From Schistosoma mansoni (taxonomy: Eukaryota > Platyhelminthes > Trematoda > Strigeidida > Schistosomatidae): 64,000 nucleotides of DNA. The stretch's first letter is position 1. Each line of letters begins with the position of its first letter. The notes below the pieces were generated by a model. It was not told the DNA's origin. It was given only the letters and a program-made list of their open reading frames with translations, and did no database searches. The stretch lies in contig NC_031498.1 in the NCBI RefSeq assembly GCF_000237925.1, positions 4,014,229 to 4,078,228 on the forward strand. The letters are read 5' to 3'. A program made the position numbers and the translations under genes. Of this stretch, positions 11,377-24,270 are shown one piece after another.

Positions 11377-12130
11377 TTATGGTTGTGGAGATGTAAGTCG
11401 ATCATAACTTACAAAAATGATTTCAGTGGGACAACAAATGTGAAAACGGAATTTAATATAACAAGTGATAATATCAACGGTGTTTTGTAGTGAGTCATCT
11501 GTAAAGAATCCCCAGTTAGTCGTACGAAACATAGTTTCCAGATTTTGGATATTTTCTTCTGAGTACTTCCTGTATTTGACTTTCTTTGTCTTATATAAGA
11601 GCTTACTCCTTCCAAGCTTGACATATACTTTTGGTAGGACATAAATAATACAATGATCCGGAGTAAGCAATAGAATACGTTTACGAATCATATATGTTCC
11701 CACATCACTTATGAAAACTAAGTCTAAATGTACAACTGAAGGAGTGTGGAAATCTACTAAATTTTAGTAATCTTATGATGAAAGAAAGCAACAGTAACAT
11801 GAATTAAAATCACCAGGCACAACCAAATGTGAACCACTGAAGTCAGTAACAACAAATTCAATGGGTTCATAATCGATGATGTGCAGTCCGAAGTCACGTA
11901 GATATTGGTCACATAAACATAATTGCACTGATTCAAGTGTTTTGGGCGACATATTAAAACTAAACAGTCAATCAAATAGCTCGAAAACTTAAAACATGTA
12001 AAGGTAGATTGACACCAGCTCACGTTTACAAACGTAGCTACACCACCGCCAGACCATTTTTTCTTTTGTTAGTTCGACCATGACACCAAATATTGAAATC
12101 TTGTAGTGGTACTAAGCAGCCAACCTGTAA
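11377..12130 (-). mobile_element. CR1-like LINE, endonuclease and linker remnant
   Basis: The minus strand carries LINE endonuclease landmarks. WSGGGVATFVN lies near 12010-12060 (the 'GGGVALFV' block of APE-type endonucleases), and HLVVPGDFNS lies at about 11805-11835 (the 'GDFN' active-site block). Further on, an open stretch at 11377-11703 contains DHCIIYVLPKVY, KYRKYSEENIQNLE and the conserved end YDRLTSP, which resembles the region between endonuclease and RT. No RT was seen downstream in this copy. Frames are interrupted, so it is a dead fragment of a schistosome CR1-type LINE. Confidence 0.65.
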
Positions 12131-12239
12131 ATCCTTTAACCAAGATTATTGATTTGTGAACACATCACAATTACTATGCATGTTGTGACTTGGTAGGAAT
12201 TAAAGATAGTCCGCCTTATTGATTAATGATCGGTAGTTA

Positions 12240-12320
12240 GAATTTAACAGCTCAGGAATCGACACCTGATATAACATTATATTATATAATATTATATAGA
12301 ATATTATATAACATTCATTC
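12240..12320. repeat. AT-rich self-complementary tract
   Basis: Repeated ATATTATATAA-type units that can pair with each other. A similar AACATTATATT tract occurs at 29010-29030 beside a Penelope-like fragment. No function is assigned. Confidence 0.4.
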
Positions 12321-12329
12321 ACTTCAATG

Positions 12330-14580
12330 CGTATAGCCAGCTCCATGGTGTCGCTTATATTACTTTTTTGTAGCTTGTGCAGAAAAATGCCGTGAAGTTT
12401 TCATAAATACACATTAATAGGTTATGCGAGCAACAGGCATAATCTTTTGTCAAAACAAACAAAAAGGATAACCTGAAATATTTAGATAACAGAGACAGGT
12501 AGCTTAGATTTTCAGACAGGCCGCCGGATGTCGAGTATATCTTAGGATTTATACAATGATGCTTCCCCAGATTAACGACAGTTGGGATTAAACAAGTAAA
12601 CACTAGAGATTTTGGTAGCCAAGTCTTAGTACTTGTGTTGTAAATGCGTAAAAAGGTGGTCCAGTACTTTTTCAAGACTCTCGGTGATGAAAATTGACAC
12701 AGATTTAAGTGAGATTGAACACTTCTGTCACACCAAAAAACAATGGATTATTTATTCTTCTACCAAATTCGGAGATTAATTGTCACTAGACACACTGAGT
12801 AAAGAAGTTTGTCAATTGATTTATAACTGTCAGATACAATGGGGTTCGACTTTTTCAACTTAAGGCACACAAAAGTGATCCAATCGTCACATTAATCAAC
12901 GAGTCTCTATTTTTAAAAATTAGTGACCATTGGTTGATATTCGGTGATAATAAGGTATTCGTTCTTCAAATTTTGCAATCGTTGTTTTAATGTTTCAACA
13001 ACAGTCATCAATTGGTTAAATGGACAGTTTGTAACAGAAATGTATTACCACGTACGTTCCGTTTGTTATTTCATATCTATATTATTCTTTTTATATGCCC
13101 GTCTTTATAGATTCTCCATTAGAAATAGGAAGAGGGGAATAATTTGTATATTTTTAATGATATTGTTGAACCCGTAAATTAGGTTTTGTCAGAGAGAAAC
13201 GTGCATTGTTTTCGCATATGCCCAAACTAACCGAAAAGATGAAAAAGTTGAGCATGAGGGAAATCAAGAGGCAACGCTACAAGATGCAACTTCTTATTTA
13301 CGCCGTCAAAGAGCACTGCGAAGCCTCCCCTTAATATAGCCGTTTGACAGGACCTTCACTGGAAGGTAATCTGTCAGGATTAACACAAGTTCACCAACAT
13401 ACTGTCCTTATTACTGAAGACTGAAATGTCTTTGAATTTACGCAGAATTATCTACTTCTTGTCTTCATGCGCACAGAGTCTTTACACACTTTCATGCTCT
13501 TGGCCCGAATTTTTACCATGTTTGGCTTCAACTTTATCGCAAAACAAACTTTCAAACAGTTGAGACTGTAGACGCGAAGATAAAGAATGATTTATTGAAA
13601 AGTTAACGTTCAAACACAAAAAAGGTTCAAAAATCAACCTATCATTGGACATTTAGTGCTACGACTTAGAGCAACAATATTGAAACTTTTTCCTAGAAAG
13701 GAGAACCATTTTGAGGCGAAATATATATTTTGCCTTATTTGTTCATTTTACGCTCATATAAGCGTACATAACCTTACCTAAATATTTTCAAAGATAATGA
13801 TAAGTTCGTCATATCAGGACAAAAAATGTCGTTTTACACACAATTTGAATAGAAATCTGCTGCTTGTGACCCGAGTGAACTACCAATAGACTGTGAAATC
13901 AAAAGTTCTCGGATTCTTTTCAGATTTTGTGATGTGTGATATGAGAGACCTCATGATGGCGAAGGATACTATTTAGAAAATGAGGTGCACAGAAATATAT
14001 CAAGTTTGATGTAAGGAGGCAAAATGTTTTAAAAAATTGTTAAAAATCCAATAATAAGTTGACACCTATCGGGAAGAGTTTCAAATTTGCACTGAGTTGT
14101 GATACCAAACTTAAAATACCAAATACCACTTCTAGGCTTATAGTCAGTTTATTTAAGTAATATTAAAGCCTATATCAAGCTGTTAGCAATGTATTTGACG
14201 ACATTATCACTCTTCACGGTCGTGTAAGCTGGTAACATTTATGACTTACCTAGCATTTTATCATTAAATTGTTCAAATTACAGGCCTTTCCTGTGAGGCT
14301 TATTGTGAATATATTACTGAATTAAAATGACGTTGATCACGATTCTATATATTCTAAAGCTCCTCTGTTTACAGGACTTAAAACCTATACCACGTGCTAA
14401 AAACAGCTTCCGCCTACCCTTGTCATAGCCGTTGGTTGTTTAATATGTAGATATGTAATGTATGTTTGAATATGATGTTCACTGAAATCAAATTCTGATT
14501 GTCTGGCTGAGATAATGCTCAGAAGTCATTCTTAATGACTTTCCAAAATCATTGGTGCTCAAACATATCCGGCGAAACTG
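12330..14580. other. Intergenic, nothing firmly recognised
   Basis: AT-rich. A 38-codon ATG frame at 13218-13334 is rich in Lys/Arg/Gln (starts MPKLTEKMKKL) and stands out in composition, but has no known domain or splice context. Confidence 0.4.
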
Positions 14581-14735
14581 TAACCATATTAATACATATA
14601 TTTGTCTATATACGTGTATGAGTACATCCCAAAAAGAGTGATCAAGATATGTATATCTAAGACAGTTTGGAGGTTTTCGTTCAGAAAACCAAAGAAATAG
14701 CTCAGCAACGTAACCTGAAGGAACTCAACTTTTTG

Positions 14736-15080
14736 ATGTGGGTTTGTTCTCTGAGCTGGATGGTTTGGTCGTGGAGCTTTCATCGTCCCGAAGTTTGTGC
14801 TGATGATAATATTCAGAAGGACGATGAAANNNNNNNNNNNNNNNNNNNNNNNNNNNNNNNNNNNNNNNNNNNNNNNNNNNNNNNNNNNNNNNNNNNNNNN
14901 NNNNNNNNNNNNNNNNNNNNNNNNNNNNNNNNNNNNNNNNNNNNNNNNNNNNNNNNNNNNNNNNNNNNNNNNNNNNNNNNNNNNNNNNNNNNNNNNNNNN
15001 NNNNNNNNNNNNNNNNNNNNNNNNNNNNNTGAAAGCTCCACGACCAAACCATCCAGCTCCGAGAACAAACCCACATCAAA
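14736..15080. repeat. Inverted repeat bracketing a 200-N gap
   Basis: About 48 bases left of the gap (14736-14783, including GGTTTGGTCGTGGAGCTTTC) are matched in reverse complement right of it (15030-15078), with one or two differences. The 200 Ns (14830-15029) sit in the loop. The round gap size means its true length is unknown. Translations across the Ns are meaningless. Confidence 0.85.
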
Positions 15081-15129
15081 ATCACCCACCTGAGCTACAA
15101 GTCTCCGACATCTCGAACTCAACTTTTAA

Positions 15130-18100
15130 ACAAAGGTTGTTTTAATGTTCAATTCGTTTGAGCACAACTAGAGAATGTATAATAGCTGTAATTGTCGCAC
15201 TAGCAAACCTTACACTCATAGAGTTTTTGTAACAACGTTGCTTAATTTTGAGGCTACTACCTCCAGCCGATAGGATGTAGAACATAAAAAGTGAACAAAC
15301 GTTGCTTGCAAAGTAGTTTGTTGCAAGCCACTTTTATCAAGTGATCGACTGGTTACCTTTCATAACGCACATGTTTACTTCTTAATTATGCAAAAATTTA
15401 AACACCTAAATTATGCGAGTGATCTGGCCTCTTTAAAGTCCCATCCACATTAGATTCTGACCATCTACTCAAGTTGCTACTCAAAGTCTTGGTGGTAAAG
15501 GTTGTTTTACAGATCAAAACTTTCGGAATCGTAATAAAACACCTTCCTAAAGTGACTTGAAAGAGAGATAAAATCTATATCTGGCGTATTCGAAAGTTGT
15601 ATAGATCAATCAACTGACTGGTTTCACAGAGTATCATCTGTATACAGTGGCAGTTTTATTATACGACTGCATGACCTACAAAAGCCAAATCTAGTGTTAA
15701 GAGATCAACTGATAGCATATGTCCTAAAGTTGCTGTCTGCTCATTCCCTTCTACAAAAAACACTGATACGCCTAAAATGAACAAAATAACAGAATTCTTG
15801 TTTAAATTCATGTGTGGAATCTACTATTGATTGACAAGTTTTTAACCAGTTATTATAGAAGTCCTAGTGTATTACCGTTGAGTATTATCTTCCTTTTGAT
15901 AATTATATTACTCAGTGACACTATATATATTAGTAGCGTTAGTTATAATTTCAAGATAATTTCTAACAAGGTTAAGATCTAGTTGTTAGTTCGATCTTAT
16001 AAATTATATTATATATTATCACAGTCTCTATTCGTGATTGTAATATACTATCTTCACTTGTCTCCTCCTCTCGTTGAAACCTGGCCGATTTGTAGCTTCC
16101 AGAGTGTTTATTAGAGAGATATGGAAAGTTCTGTATTATATACTACATTCAAGACCATTGCTTACTTTCTTATTTCAATCTGAATAGAGTAGTAATTTTT
16201 TTGATTTTCTTGCAATTATTAGTGTTTTAACAACTTAGTTTGAGAATAATGAAAATTAACCCGGTTGACCCTTGGTTTATCAATTTTATTACTGTCAAAA
16301 TTCTATTACAACGAGGTAATTAAATTTGACTGGTAAAATAACTTCATACAAAATAGGGTCATAACGAGCATTTTTCGGTGGAACAATGGATAAATCAAAA
16401 CGTTATTTTAAACAGATTTATTGATATAAATATAAACAACGTTTGTCTTCTTGTAAAGTATTGTTTCTAAGTATCGGATTAAACTAAAGTTGTTTTCATA
16501 TGGTCAGATGTTATCATTGTAACTTGGCGATTATAAAAATTTTCCAATTTCAGTCATCTGTTTATTCAATACAATGTGTTTGGTCACTTAAAAATAAAAT
16601 TACTAATATAATTTATTGTGATTCCTCGAGAAATCTTTTCCTTGCATCTCTAAAACTAGGGAATGTCCAAACAAACACTAAAATATGGTTTACAATAGTT
16701 GCTATGTATCATTCATCCTTTTCGGAAAATGCTTATAATTGATTAAGCTCCTATGAAACTTCGCTCATTGCATGATATATCTAATATATAAGTTCTAGAG
16801 TAATAGGGTCTTACTTCTTTAAAGACCATCAAAACGGGAAAATTTACTACACTCCATTAATGTTTGGATTTAACTCTGTAGTACATATTTTCTAAACACT
16901 TTGTAAAAGCACATGAGTATGTTAGATGGTTTAAAAAAATCAGTAATCAATCTGATCTAGTGTAAAACAGAAGTTCCTGCGATACTTACGCAACTAAAAA
17001 AGCAGGTAGCTCAAAAGTTTTAAAGTTTGAATACACTAATCCAATTTATAATGAATGATTTTCAGAATCATTAAAAAAGGCAGAACGAATACATCATTCG
17101 TCTTTATTGGCCATTTAGTTTAAATAAGTACATTATAACTCTGATATCTTTAATTATCGTTCATAAACTTTAAAAATGAAAAAGTAGACCATTTGTTTGT
17201 TTATTACCTTTATTGTGTTCCCTTTTCAATGGTTTTATTCATATATGGTATAAAAAAATGGGCAAAAGTACAATTCAGTATTAATATAACAATATAAAAA
17301 TAATCTTATAGTCGTAAAATAAATTCATTTTACTTTTTAACCTACTCCATATCCAATTTTCTCTTCTAATAAAATGTATGTTCACTATGTTATTTTTTGA
17401 ATACTATTGTTATGTTTATCTTGAATCATGTGTTAAAGTACGTACATAATAATAATTACTATTATTATCATTATCATTATTATGTTGTCATGTTCACGGG
17501 AATTAAATAGTACATAAGGAGAGAAAAGAAAGGACAGTAAATTTCTATTCTTTATTTATAACCTTATCTTTCGACGACAAATTTAAATATATACCATAAT
17601 ATTCTTCCTTGCCTCCTTCTTACTTTCCTCTTTTATCATTTCTCATTAGTTTATTGAAATAGCTTTATTTACTAAAAATTAATTTCTGATTAAATAATAA
17701 TACTGTTTAGTGTAAATTCAATAAAATGATATCGCTTACTTATGTGGTTAATAATCAATTAGTGTAGGTTTCAAAGACCTGAATGTTTTTAAAATTGAAT
17801 TCTCATCTGATCTCTATGTTTGAAATATAAAAATTCTCAACGTATAAATTAGATTATTACGTTATAAGCGAAGGACATTGGTTGTTTTGATCAGAGTAAA
17901 GACTGATAAAGTTATGATTGAGGATAATATTGTTCAATTACAGGTAGTGTTATAATTTACACATGAGTCATTTAATTGAAATTTGGCTTGTACTAAGGAG
18001 ATAAACATGAGACGTAAATACTAGACTTCAGTATTTATTGAAGTTCATTCCCAATACCCTTTAGTTGGTTTACTCATGATGAAATTAATTAAAATAATCT

Positions 18101-21100
18101 TATCCGTACAAGTATATGTTTTGTAGGCAATGTTGAGGGGAGATAATTAGCTATCTAAATAGACATAGTATTTCTTGGTATTATTCTACATATTCATCCG
18201 AATAATGTAAAAAGAAAATACAACTAGTGCAAACTGTAGTTCGTTTGCACTGAAAGCTATCTAACCAGATAATTGGTTTTTAGACCTATTTCATAAACAA
18301 ATAAAAGAACGAGATTAAAGATAAATATATGAACAATCGAGGAAAAAAGTGAATCGTAACATGCATATGTACTTTATGACTGAAATGTACAATTCATGTT
18401 TCATTCTCACTTGACCTAAAGTGAATCCAGTGAGCAAATCACTAAACAAATTGAAACTTAAGAACCAAATAAATAGCAAAATCAAAGTATGTTATCGTCA
18501 AATATTTAAAAATGTTATATATACCTTGAAATAATCATAGTCTTCTTTGTCACTAACCAAATGTTGTCATCAGATACATGACTTGAGTCTTATTATTTGA
18601 TTAACAATCAGATAAGCGTTAAGTGGCCGACATTTTATTAGTGCTCATAAAAAATATTAGCTGTTAAAAGAAAGACAAAGTACTCTCGATGATTATTATT
18701 ATTATTATTAAAAACTAGAACCGCTTTTTCTACTGACAGCTACCTGATTTGTCATTGAAATGAGCTTCTCTTTTGAGTTTATAAAAAATATCTTCCTAAT
18801 GATTTCCAATGTCTTCACTAACATTTTAGATAAGCAATAGATTTAGGTAGGTATTTAGTATTTCCCACTTTCTCTTTGGTTAGGAAAGAAGTGATTAATG
18901 GAGGTGTTGCTTTGTGAAAGACTTTGTCAGTGAGCATACGGATGTTATCGTATTACTATGAGAAGACTTAAGGATTACTCGAATCGTGCTTCATAACACG
19001 ATAACAAGAGCTTGTCAGTAATGCATTTACTTTGATTATACTCTTAGAATATTAATCTGAGCCAACATTCACCTGCTATGGTGAACAGTTACCAGAAGTA
19101 AAAGCGTTTGTGTATGTAAGTATTTTCTTGTATATGAGTGGATACAAAATTTCATTTCTTCTGTGTAATTGAAACCAAAGCGATACACAAAAATGTATAG
19201 TATCTTTATTGTCATTGCTTTACAGGCTGACAGTAAAAGACGAAATATCCGACGTTTCACTGTTTTCGTTTCCATGCCAAAAAAAACCTCAGTTCTCCTA
19301 GCTATGGCTGTTAGATGATTTCGTATGTGTGTTCTATCTTCATTGTATTTTCATGTTTGCTGACGTTTAGTAACAACAATGTGTAAGTGATTCTGGGATC
19401 AAATGGAGTGTTTAGGCTTATTAAAGATAACTCTAAATGTATATGACTACTTGAGCCAAAAGCTTTTTTATTTGCACACATTCTAGACATTCCATTTCAA
19501 CAGCAACCATAATGATACTTTTCAATGTTTTACAGGTCAGTTGGAGAAATACGTGAGATGATTCCTTTTAGAGTTTGCATTTTAAAGTGTAAACCAGCTT
19601 TCTCGTCAACATTTTTTATATTTATTTCAGCTATTTCAATAAGATCTTAAGAATTACGTACATAAATGGTATGCTAAAGATCAAAACTAGCGAAAATCAT
19701 GATTTAGTTTACTAGTCATTTATACTTAAATAATTGTGGAAACAAAAAGTGATTGATAAACCTTATAACATATTTAACATAACTACCTTTCCGCTGCTGA
19801 TCAGTCAATATTTCCCGGTTTCTGTGTTCCCAAATGTCTGCCACTATATGTAATATTGGAAACTGATTTTGTGTTTAATAAATAAATATGTGATATGATG
19901 GGATAAGACGATAATATAACCTAGGTCAATATATTTGGTATCGATTCAGTATGAACTTCCTTTAATATGACATGTATGAACCTTCGTTCAGTGGCAATTG
20001 TATTCCCTTTTGATTGAGTAAGATAACTGCTCAGAATGATTATCATTTGAGTTTCGGTGTAAGAACTTGATTAGCATAAGATTAATTACATTTTCATTTT
20101 GATTCTTATCAATTATGATATTCTTTGTATTAGATTAATGTGAATTATATTCAGCATTACATCCAGTATGTGATGTTTTTTGTAATCCCGGGCATTTTTC
20201 ATATTTTGTTATTGATAATCAAGTGGGTGTACCAATCAATATATAAATGGGTGTGTTTTCGATAAGGGTTGTCGTGTTTTGAAGTGAACATATCTTCACT
20301 TGTACTAATCTTTTGTGTACTTACTTCAACTCATCGGAGTTTTAGTGGTTCCACATTTTAAGGCATAAGTAATGGAGCGACGAGGATATAACAATCAGAT
20401 TAAGGTGTTAGTACTACAAATAGCCACTGTTCAACACCAGATATAGAGTTTGACCATTGAACTGAACATTTAACGAAACTCAATAGATGGAGAATGAAAA
20501 TGAAATACAAATAGGTCACTGTGAATATTAGTACTGTAGCTGGTAGTAAATAATCACTGAGAGGACAAAACTTGATTATTTTTATTAAAGTTTCTACATA
20601 AAACATACAAACACCTAGTCAACAGGTACACTAATGGCTGATAATTTTCTCACCTATTTTGCTTTTTTTTAATGTATTTGTATTGAGTGGCTTTTGGTAT
20701 ATGCTTCCTAATTACTGAATGAGAAGAATAATCACGCTCATAGTATTGACAGTAAATATCTACATTTATAGCATATAGTGAAAAATTGTCATAAATAATT
20801 ACTCATAACTACGCAGAAATCCCCATGATATCACTTAGTAAATGTGACATAAAAGCATTTAATTGATCTACATTAAACTTCTTTTTATCTGATAGCTTTG
20901 ATCAGTCTGATTTCAAATTTAAGAATATACCAAAAAGAATACTTTCAGCCATATATATCTGTCTAATATTCATAAAAGATTAATGATAAAAATGTTATAT
21001 TTATCATTACTAGTCATTTCACATCACTTTCTTGTGGGAAGATGATATACTTTGACTGGATTTAAAACTGCTAATTGGATTTCATTCTGGTCATATTTAA

Positions 21101-21270
21101 TGAATTAATTACTCAGTTCTCAAGTACCAGAAGAAAACTGACTGATTTTGGGTTAGTCCAGACAGAATAATAATTGTTAACAAACTTTGTAGAATATGCT
21201 ATTAAACCGTATTACCAGTTAACTTTTACAGCTCAGATGATAAAATTACAAACCAATGTTATGTAACTTC
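15130..21270. other. Long intergenic stretch, nothing recognised
   Basis: Six kilobases of AT-rich DNA without a recognisable exon, RNA gene or named transposon on either strand. Only simple sequence stands out (ATT/ATC-type runs near 17445-17485 and 18695-18715). The longest open frames are about 80 codons and have no domain. Confidence 0.5.
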
Positions 21271-21382
21271 ACTTAGTATTGTTTGTTTGAATCTTCCCAT
21301 TGATGTTTAGGACTGCAACTCATCAGTCTCTAATTGAAGCAAAAGGTACTGGGTTCGAGTCCCAGAGTGAACATCAACTCTA

Positions 21383-21433
21383 AGATGCAGCTGACGAGTC
21401 CCAAATAGAACGAAACACACGTCCTGGATTCCA
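21383..21433 (+). ncRNA. Hammerhead ribozyme, Sm-alpha SINE copy 1
   Basis: The core CTGACGA is at 21391-21397, followed by stem II GTCCCAAATAGAAC (one pair weakened), GAAA, ACACACGTC ending at 21423, and stem I 3' strand CTGGATTCC. The 5' stem I strand is shortened compared with copy 2. Helix III is ACACACGT, no longer a perfect self-complement. Weakly active at best. Confidence 0.8.
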
Positions 21434-21712
21434 CTACTAGCCACTATCCATCTTTGCTTACAACGCTTGTGAATTAAGGCTATATCGAGGCAATACGCAC
21501 AGTATGCACATATGCCAATTAGAGACTGACCAGTTGCAGTCCCAAACATCAATGGGAAGATTCAAACAAACAATACTAAGTGAATTTAAACTTCACCTCA
21601 TTGCACAAGCAAGTGACTATCAGGACTCACTAGCTGAGTGGATAACGTGATGGCGTTTGAAGCGAATGGTACTGGGTTCGAATCCCAGAGTGAACACCAA
21701 CTGTGAGATGTA

Positions 21713-21767
21713 GGTACATCCAGCTGACGAGTCTCTGACAGGACGAAACGCGCATCCCGGATTCCAC
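21713..21767 (+). ncRNA. Hammerhead ribozyme, Sm-alpha SINE copy 2
   Basis: Stem I 5' GGTACATCCAG, core CTGACGA (21724-21730), stem II GTCT...GGAC, GAAA, then ACGCGCATC with predicted cleavage after 21756, and stem I 3' CCGGATTCC. Stem I pairs with one mismatch. The cleavage triplet is ATC, which fits NUH. This is the published schistosome ribozyme type. Confidence 0.85.
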
Positions 21768-21799
21768 TGCTAGCCACTATCCATCTTTGCTTACAATGT

Positions 21800-22867
21800 T
21801 ACGTAAGTTAACAAGTAGTAGTGAATATAATTTAAGGGTTATGTTGATCTGTTGTTATAAGTAGGTTAAATACGTAATATTTGTTTGTTTTTGTAGCAAA
21901 TATTAAACAGTTTTTTTAAGTGAATAAATATTACATCTTTGTGCAGATATTCAAAAGATTTATATAAAGTACTATGATATATAGCTGAGTAGTGAATCCT
22001 TAAGACTGAATTAATAACTTGAAAAGTATGTCAGTGAATGCATAGCAAAATAAAAACAATCATCAGACAAGGTCACTATCTCTGTTTAAATGTTATGTTC
22101 AATGGGAAAATAAATATTAGTAAATGTTGTTTGAAATGTCAGCAACTTTAAAATATAAATTTCGTTAACCATTCATATGACAATAAAATAAATATCTTTT
22201 ACGTGAGTATACGTAAGAATGCTTATGATTAGACGATAATCTAAACAATTTCTTTTGAAATCAATTATTTTTAATTTATTTCACAGAAACGAATTATCTG
22301 AAAAAAATCACGTTCGGGATACAATTGTGAATGATCTCTGTGATCACACAACAGATGAAAACAATTAAGAAATAAATATTTATTGAAGTATCATTTTAAT
22401 TTAAATTTCCAAAATGCACAATCTCGACCAAAAGAGGTCAGTAGTAACCTCTGTGATTGTGAATGTGAGTGACTGGAGTTTGGATCCCAGGAAAAGCATC
22501 AGTTATCTGAATATTACAGATATGCCTTACTGATAAATATCAGCTTGCAAGGCTCTCCCAGGTTTGAGGCTTTTTGTTGACTACTTCAACGGCCTTACAG
22601 TATGTACCAATTTGATTACTTCTTAATATTACAAGGTTTAACAATAGTTCAGACGTCCATTCTCTAAACCTGTCTGTTTATCAAAACATTTCGCGTGACT
22701 TTTTATATTGAAGACTGAAATTTTTCCTTACGATTAATTTATTAAGACTATTAGAACTAGTGTAGTTTCATTTCAAAGCTATATAGAAATGTTTGGTTAC
22801 TCCTTGATGGTGAATTACAAAATAGTGTCATTGTTACTAGCCTTTTGGTTCAATAACGTTATACATT

Positions 22868-22907
<40 letters not shown>

Positions 22908-23092
22908 TCACATCTTTCAGTGCAGCTCTTTCTTTTTAAACTTGGTTATACCCCATAAGTATGTTGGCAACCATCAGATTGGAACTGGTGTTTTCTGTTA
23001 GTCTTAGACCTAATTTCACACTACAGTTTACTAATCAAATGTTCAATTGACTATTTGAAAACATATTTTCTGTTTTATTTCAATTTTTTCAG
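21800..23092. other. Region upstream of C1GALT1
   Basis: No exon seen. A (TA)n microsatellite spans 22871-22903. A pyrimidine-rich tract (TTTCAATTTTTTCAG) ends at 23092 and forms a strong acceptor just before the first coding exon. It can serve either a 5' UTR intron or spliced-leader addition. Confidence 0.5.
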
Positions 23093-23169
23093 TTACAATA
23101 CGATTGGATGAAGCGATTAAACAAACGTCAGAAATACAAACACATACACATTCTAACTTGTCTGATTCT

Positions 23170-23611
23170 ATGAAGAAACTACAGTATCAAAATTCCCGTC
23201 AGGCATATTCTAAATTTCGAGGACTATGCTGTCTGATTCTAGGCATTGGAACTGGTTTGTTATTACTGTTAAATTTTAAAGTATTCTTTGGAAATACGTT
23301 CAATTATCAAGAGTACTACAATTATCGGAACAACAAAAAAAATTACTTATCCGATAAATTAAGAGAGTTTATTGTGAAAAATATTGCGGATAGTGATAGT
23401 AGTAGTATTATTATTAGTCGCAGTACAGCTAGTACAAATCATAATTATGATGATAATAATAAAAAAAGTCTAATCACTAATGCACCAACTACACATCATC
23501 ATTTAAACAGCAAAAATAAACAGAGTAAACGAAAGAACAGAGAGCATATAATAACTATTACTAACTCACCTTTCAATACAACTACTATTAACCCAAAGCT
23601 AAATATTCACA
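23170..23611 (+). CDS. C1GALT1: C1GALT1 exon 1: tail, membrane anchor and stem
   Basis: First coding exon of a core 1 beta-1,3-galactosyltransferase, the Golgi enzyme that adds galactose to GalNAc-Ser/Thr to make the T antigen. The exon itself begins at 23093 after a good acceptor. The first in-frame ATG is at 23170; the open frame extends upstream only through a non-ATG codon, so I choose 23170. It encodes a ~17-residue basic cytosolic tail, one hydrophobic anchor (residues ~18-36, GLCCLILGIGTGLLLLLNF) and a long stem (~40-147) rich in Asn, Ser, Thr, Lys and His. This is type II Golgi topology. The stem is longer than in vertebrate C1GALT1. The donor CA|GTAAGT ends the exon in phase 1. A spliced leader carrying a terminal ATG would be out of frame here. 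Confidence 0.85.
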
Positions 23612-23687
23612 GTAAGTCTAGTTTTGCAGAATTGTAAATCAACCCTGATAATAATATTATAATAATCTTATCTCTTTTCATTTATAG

Positions 23688-23861
23688 TAGATGCAGACTA
23701 TTCTACAAAACTGTATAAAAAAATAAGAATATTGTGTTATATTAATACACATCCAGAGAATTATTATAAGAAAGCCATACACATACATAAGACATGGGCT
23801 AGAAGATGTACAAAGCATATATTTATGAGTACTAAATCTGATCCAATTCTGCCAATTGCCG
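23688..23861 (+). CDS. C1GALT1: C1GALT1 exon 2: start of GT31 domain
   Basis: A 76-bp intron separates it from exon 1 (acceptor TTTATAG at 23687, donor GTAAGT at 23862). It starts and ends in phase 1. It encodes RILCYINTHPENYYKKAIHI followed by KTWARRCTKHIFMS, the opening strand of the GT31 domain. Human C1GALT1 has the matching R-V-L-C-W-V-M-T-G-P, T-W-A-x-R-C-N-K and L-F-M-S blocks. Both Cys of this region are kept. Confidence 0.92.
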
Positions 23862-23903
23862 GTAAGTTGTATTATTGCTAGTAGAATACTTAACAAATAT
23901 TTC

Positions 23904-23904
<1 letters not shown>

Positions 23905-23942
<38 letters not shown>
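23905..23942. repeat. (AT)n microsatellite
   Basis: Uninterrupted AT dinucleotide run just inside intron 2 of the C1GALT1 gene. Confidence 0.95.
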
Positions 23943-23943
<1 letters not shown>

Positions 23944-24045
23944 TTTCCCCGACGTTCTAAGTTACTTCCTAATTAGTATTCAGCTGTTATAACGATTTTT
24001 CATGGTTAATTGTCAATTACTTTTATGACCTTGACGTTCTGAATT

Positions 24046-24270
24046 TCTTCTTCATATCTGTCAACTCGGCTATTTCTCTTCTGTTCCTGATCCATAAGTC
24101 TTTTTTGTTTCCCTATTCTTTATTAACTTCTACGCAAATATGCAGTCGTGTTTTGATCATTGAAATATCAGATCACTCAATCATACTGAATAGAGCAAAG
24201 AGCGGATATTTGAGCAGATTAACATGAACCCATTTAATGATTTGATTTTTGTCTGTAATTTGATAAATTC
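24046..24270. repeat. Penelope-associated repeat, inverted partner of 32.1-32.3 kb
   Basis: About 225 bases that reappear in reverse complement at 32098-32332, with few differences (shared blocks CAGTCGTGTTTTGATCATTG and GAGCGGATATTTGAGCAG). At 32 kb the matching segment runs directly into Penelope-like RT sequence, so this is a detached piece of the same element. The two copies lie in introns 2 and 3, flanking C1GALT1 exon 3 in opposite orientation. Confidence 0.8.

Larger units (their letters stand above)
21281..21800 (+). mobile_element. Tandem pair of Sm-alpha-type SINEs
   Basis: Two copies of the schistosome Sm-alpha SINE stand head to tail. Box B sequences lie at 21352-21362 (GGTTCGAGTCC) and 21675-21685 (GGTTCGAATCC), about 323 bases apart. 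A perfect box A (TAGCTGAGTGG) lies at 21631-21641, before the second box B. Each copy continues into a hammerhead ribozyme and then the typical GCTAGCCACTATCCATC end. The SINE is tRNA-headed, so RNA polymerase III transcription is expected. The spacing gives the repeat length and suggests an inserted dimer. Confidence 0.85.

Noticed and set aside
14589-15122. Long open frames across 14.6-15.1 kb
   Set aside because: They are open only because they run through 200 Ns. The flanks are two arms of an inverted repeat.
21352-21685. tRNA genes suggested by box A/B sequences (also at 38040-38094)
   Set aside because: No cloverleaf with acceptor stem and anticodon arm can be formed. The boxes are promoter parts of SINEs.
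22789-23001. Open frame containing an Ile-Tyr repeat
   Set aside because: It is a translation of the (TA)n microsatellite.
23104-23169. Extension of the C1GALT1 start upstream to a TTG codon
   Set aside because: Nuclear genes of flatworms are not expected to start at TTG. The first in-frame ATG at 23170 gives a normal short cytosolic tail.
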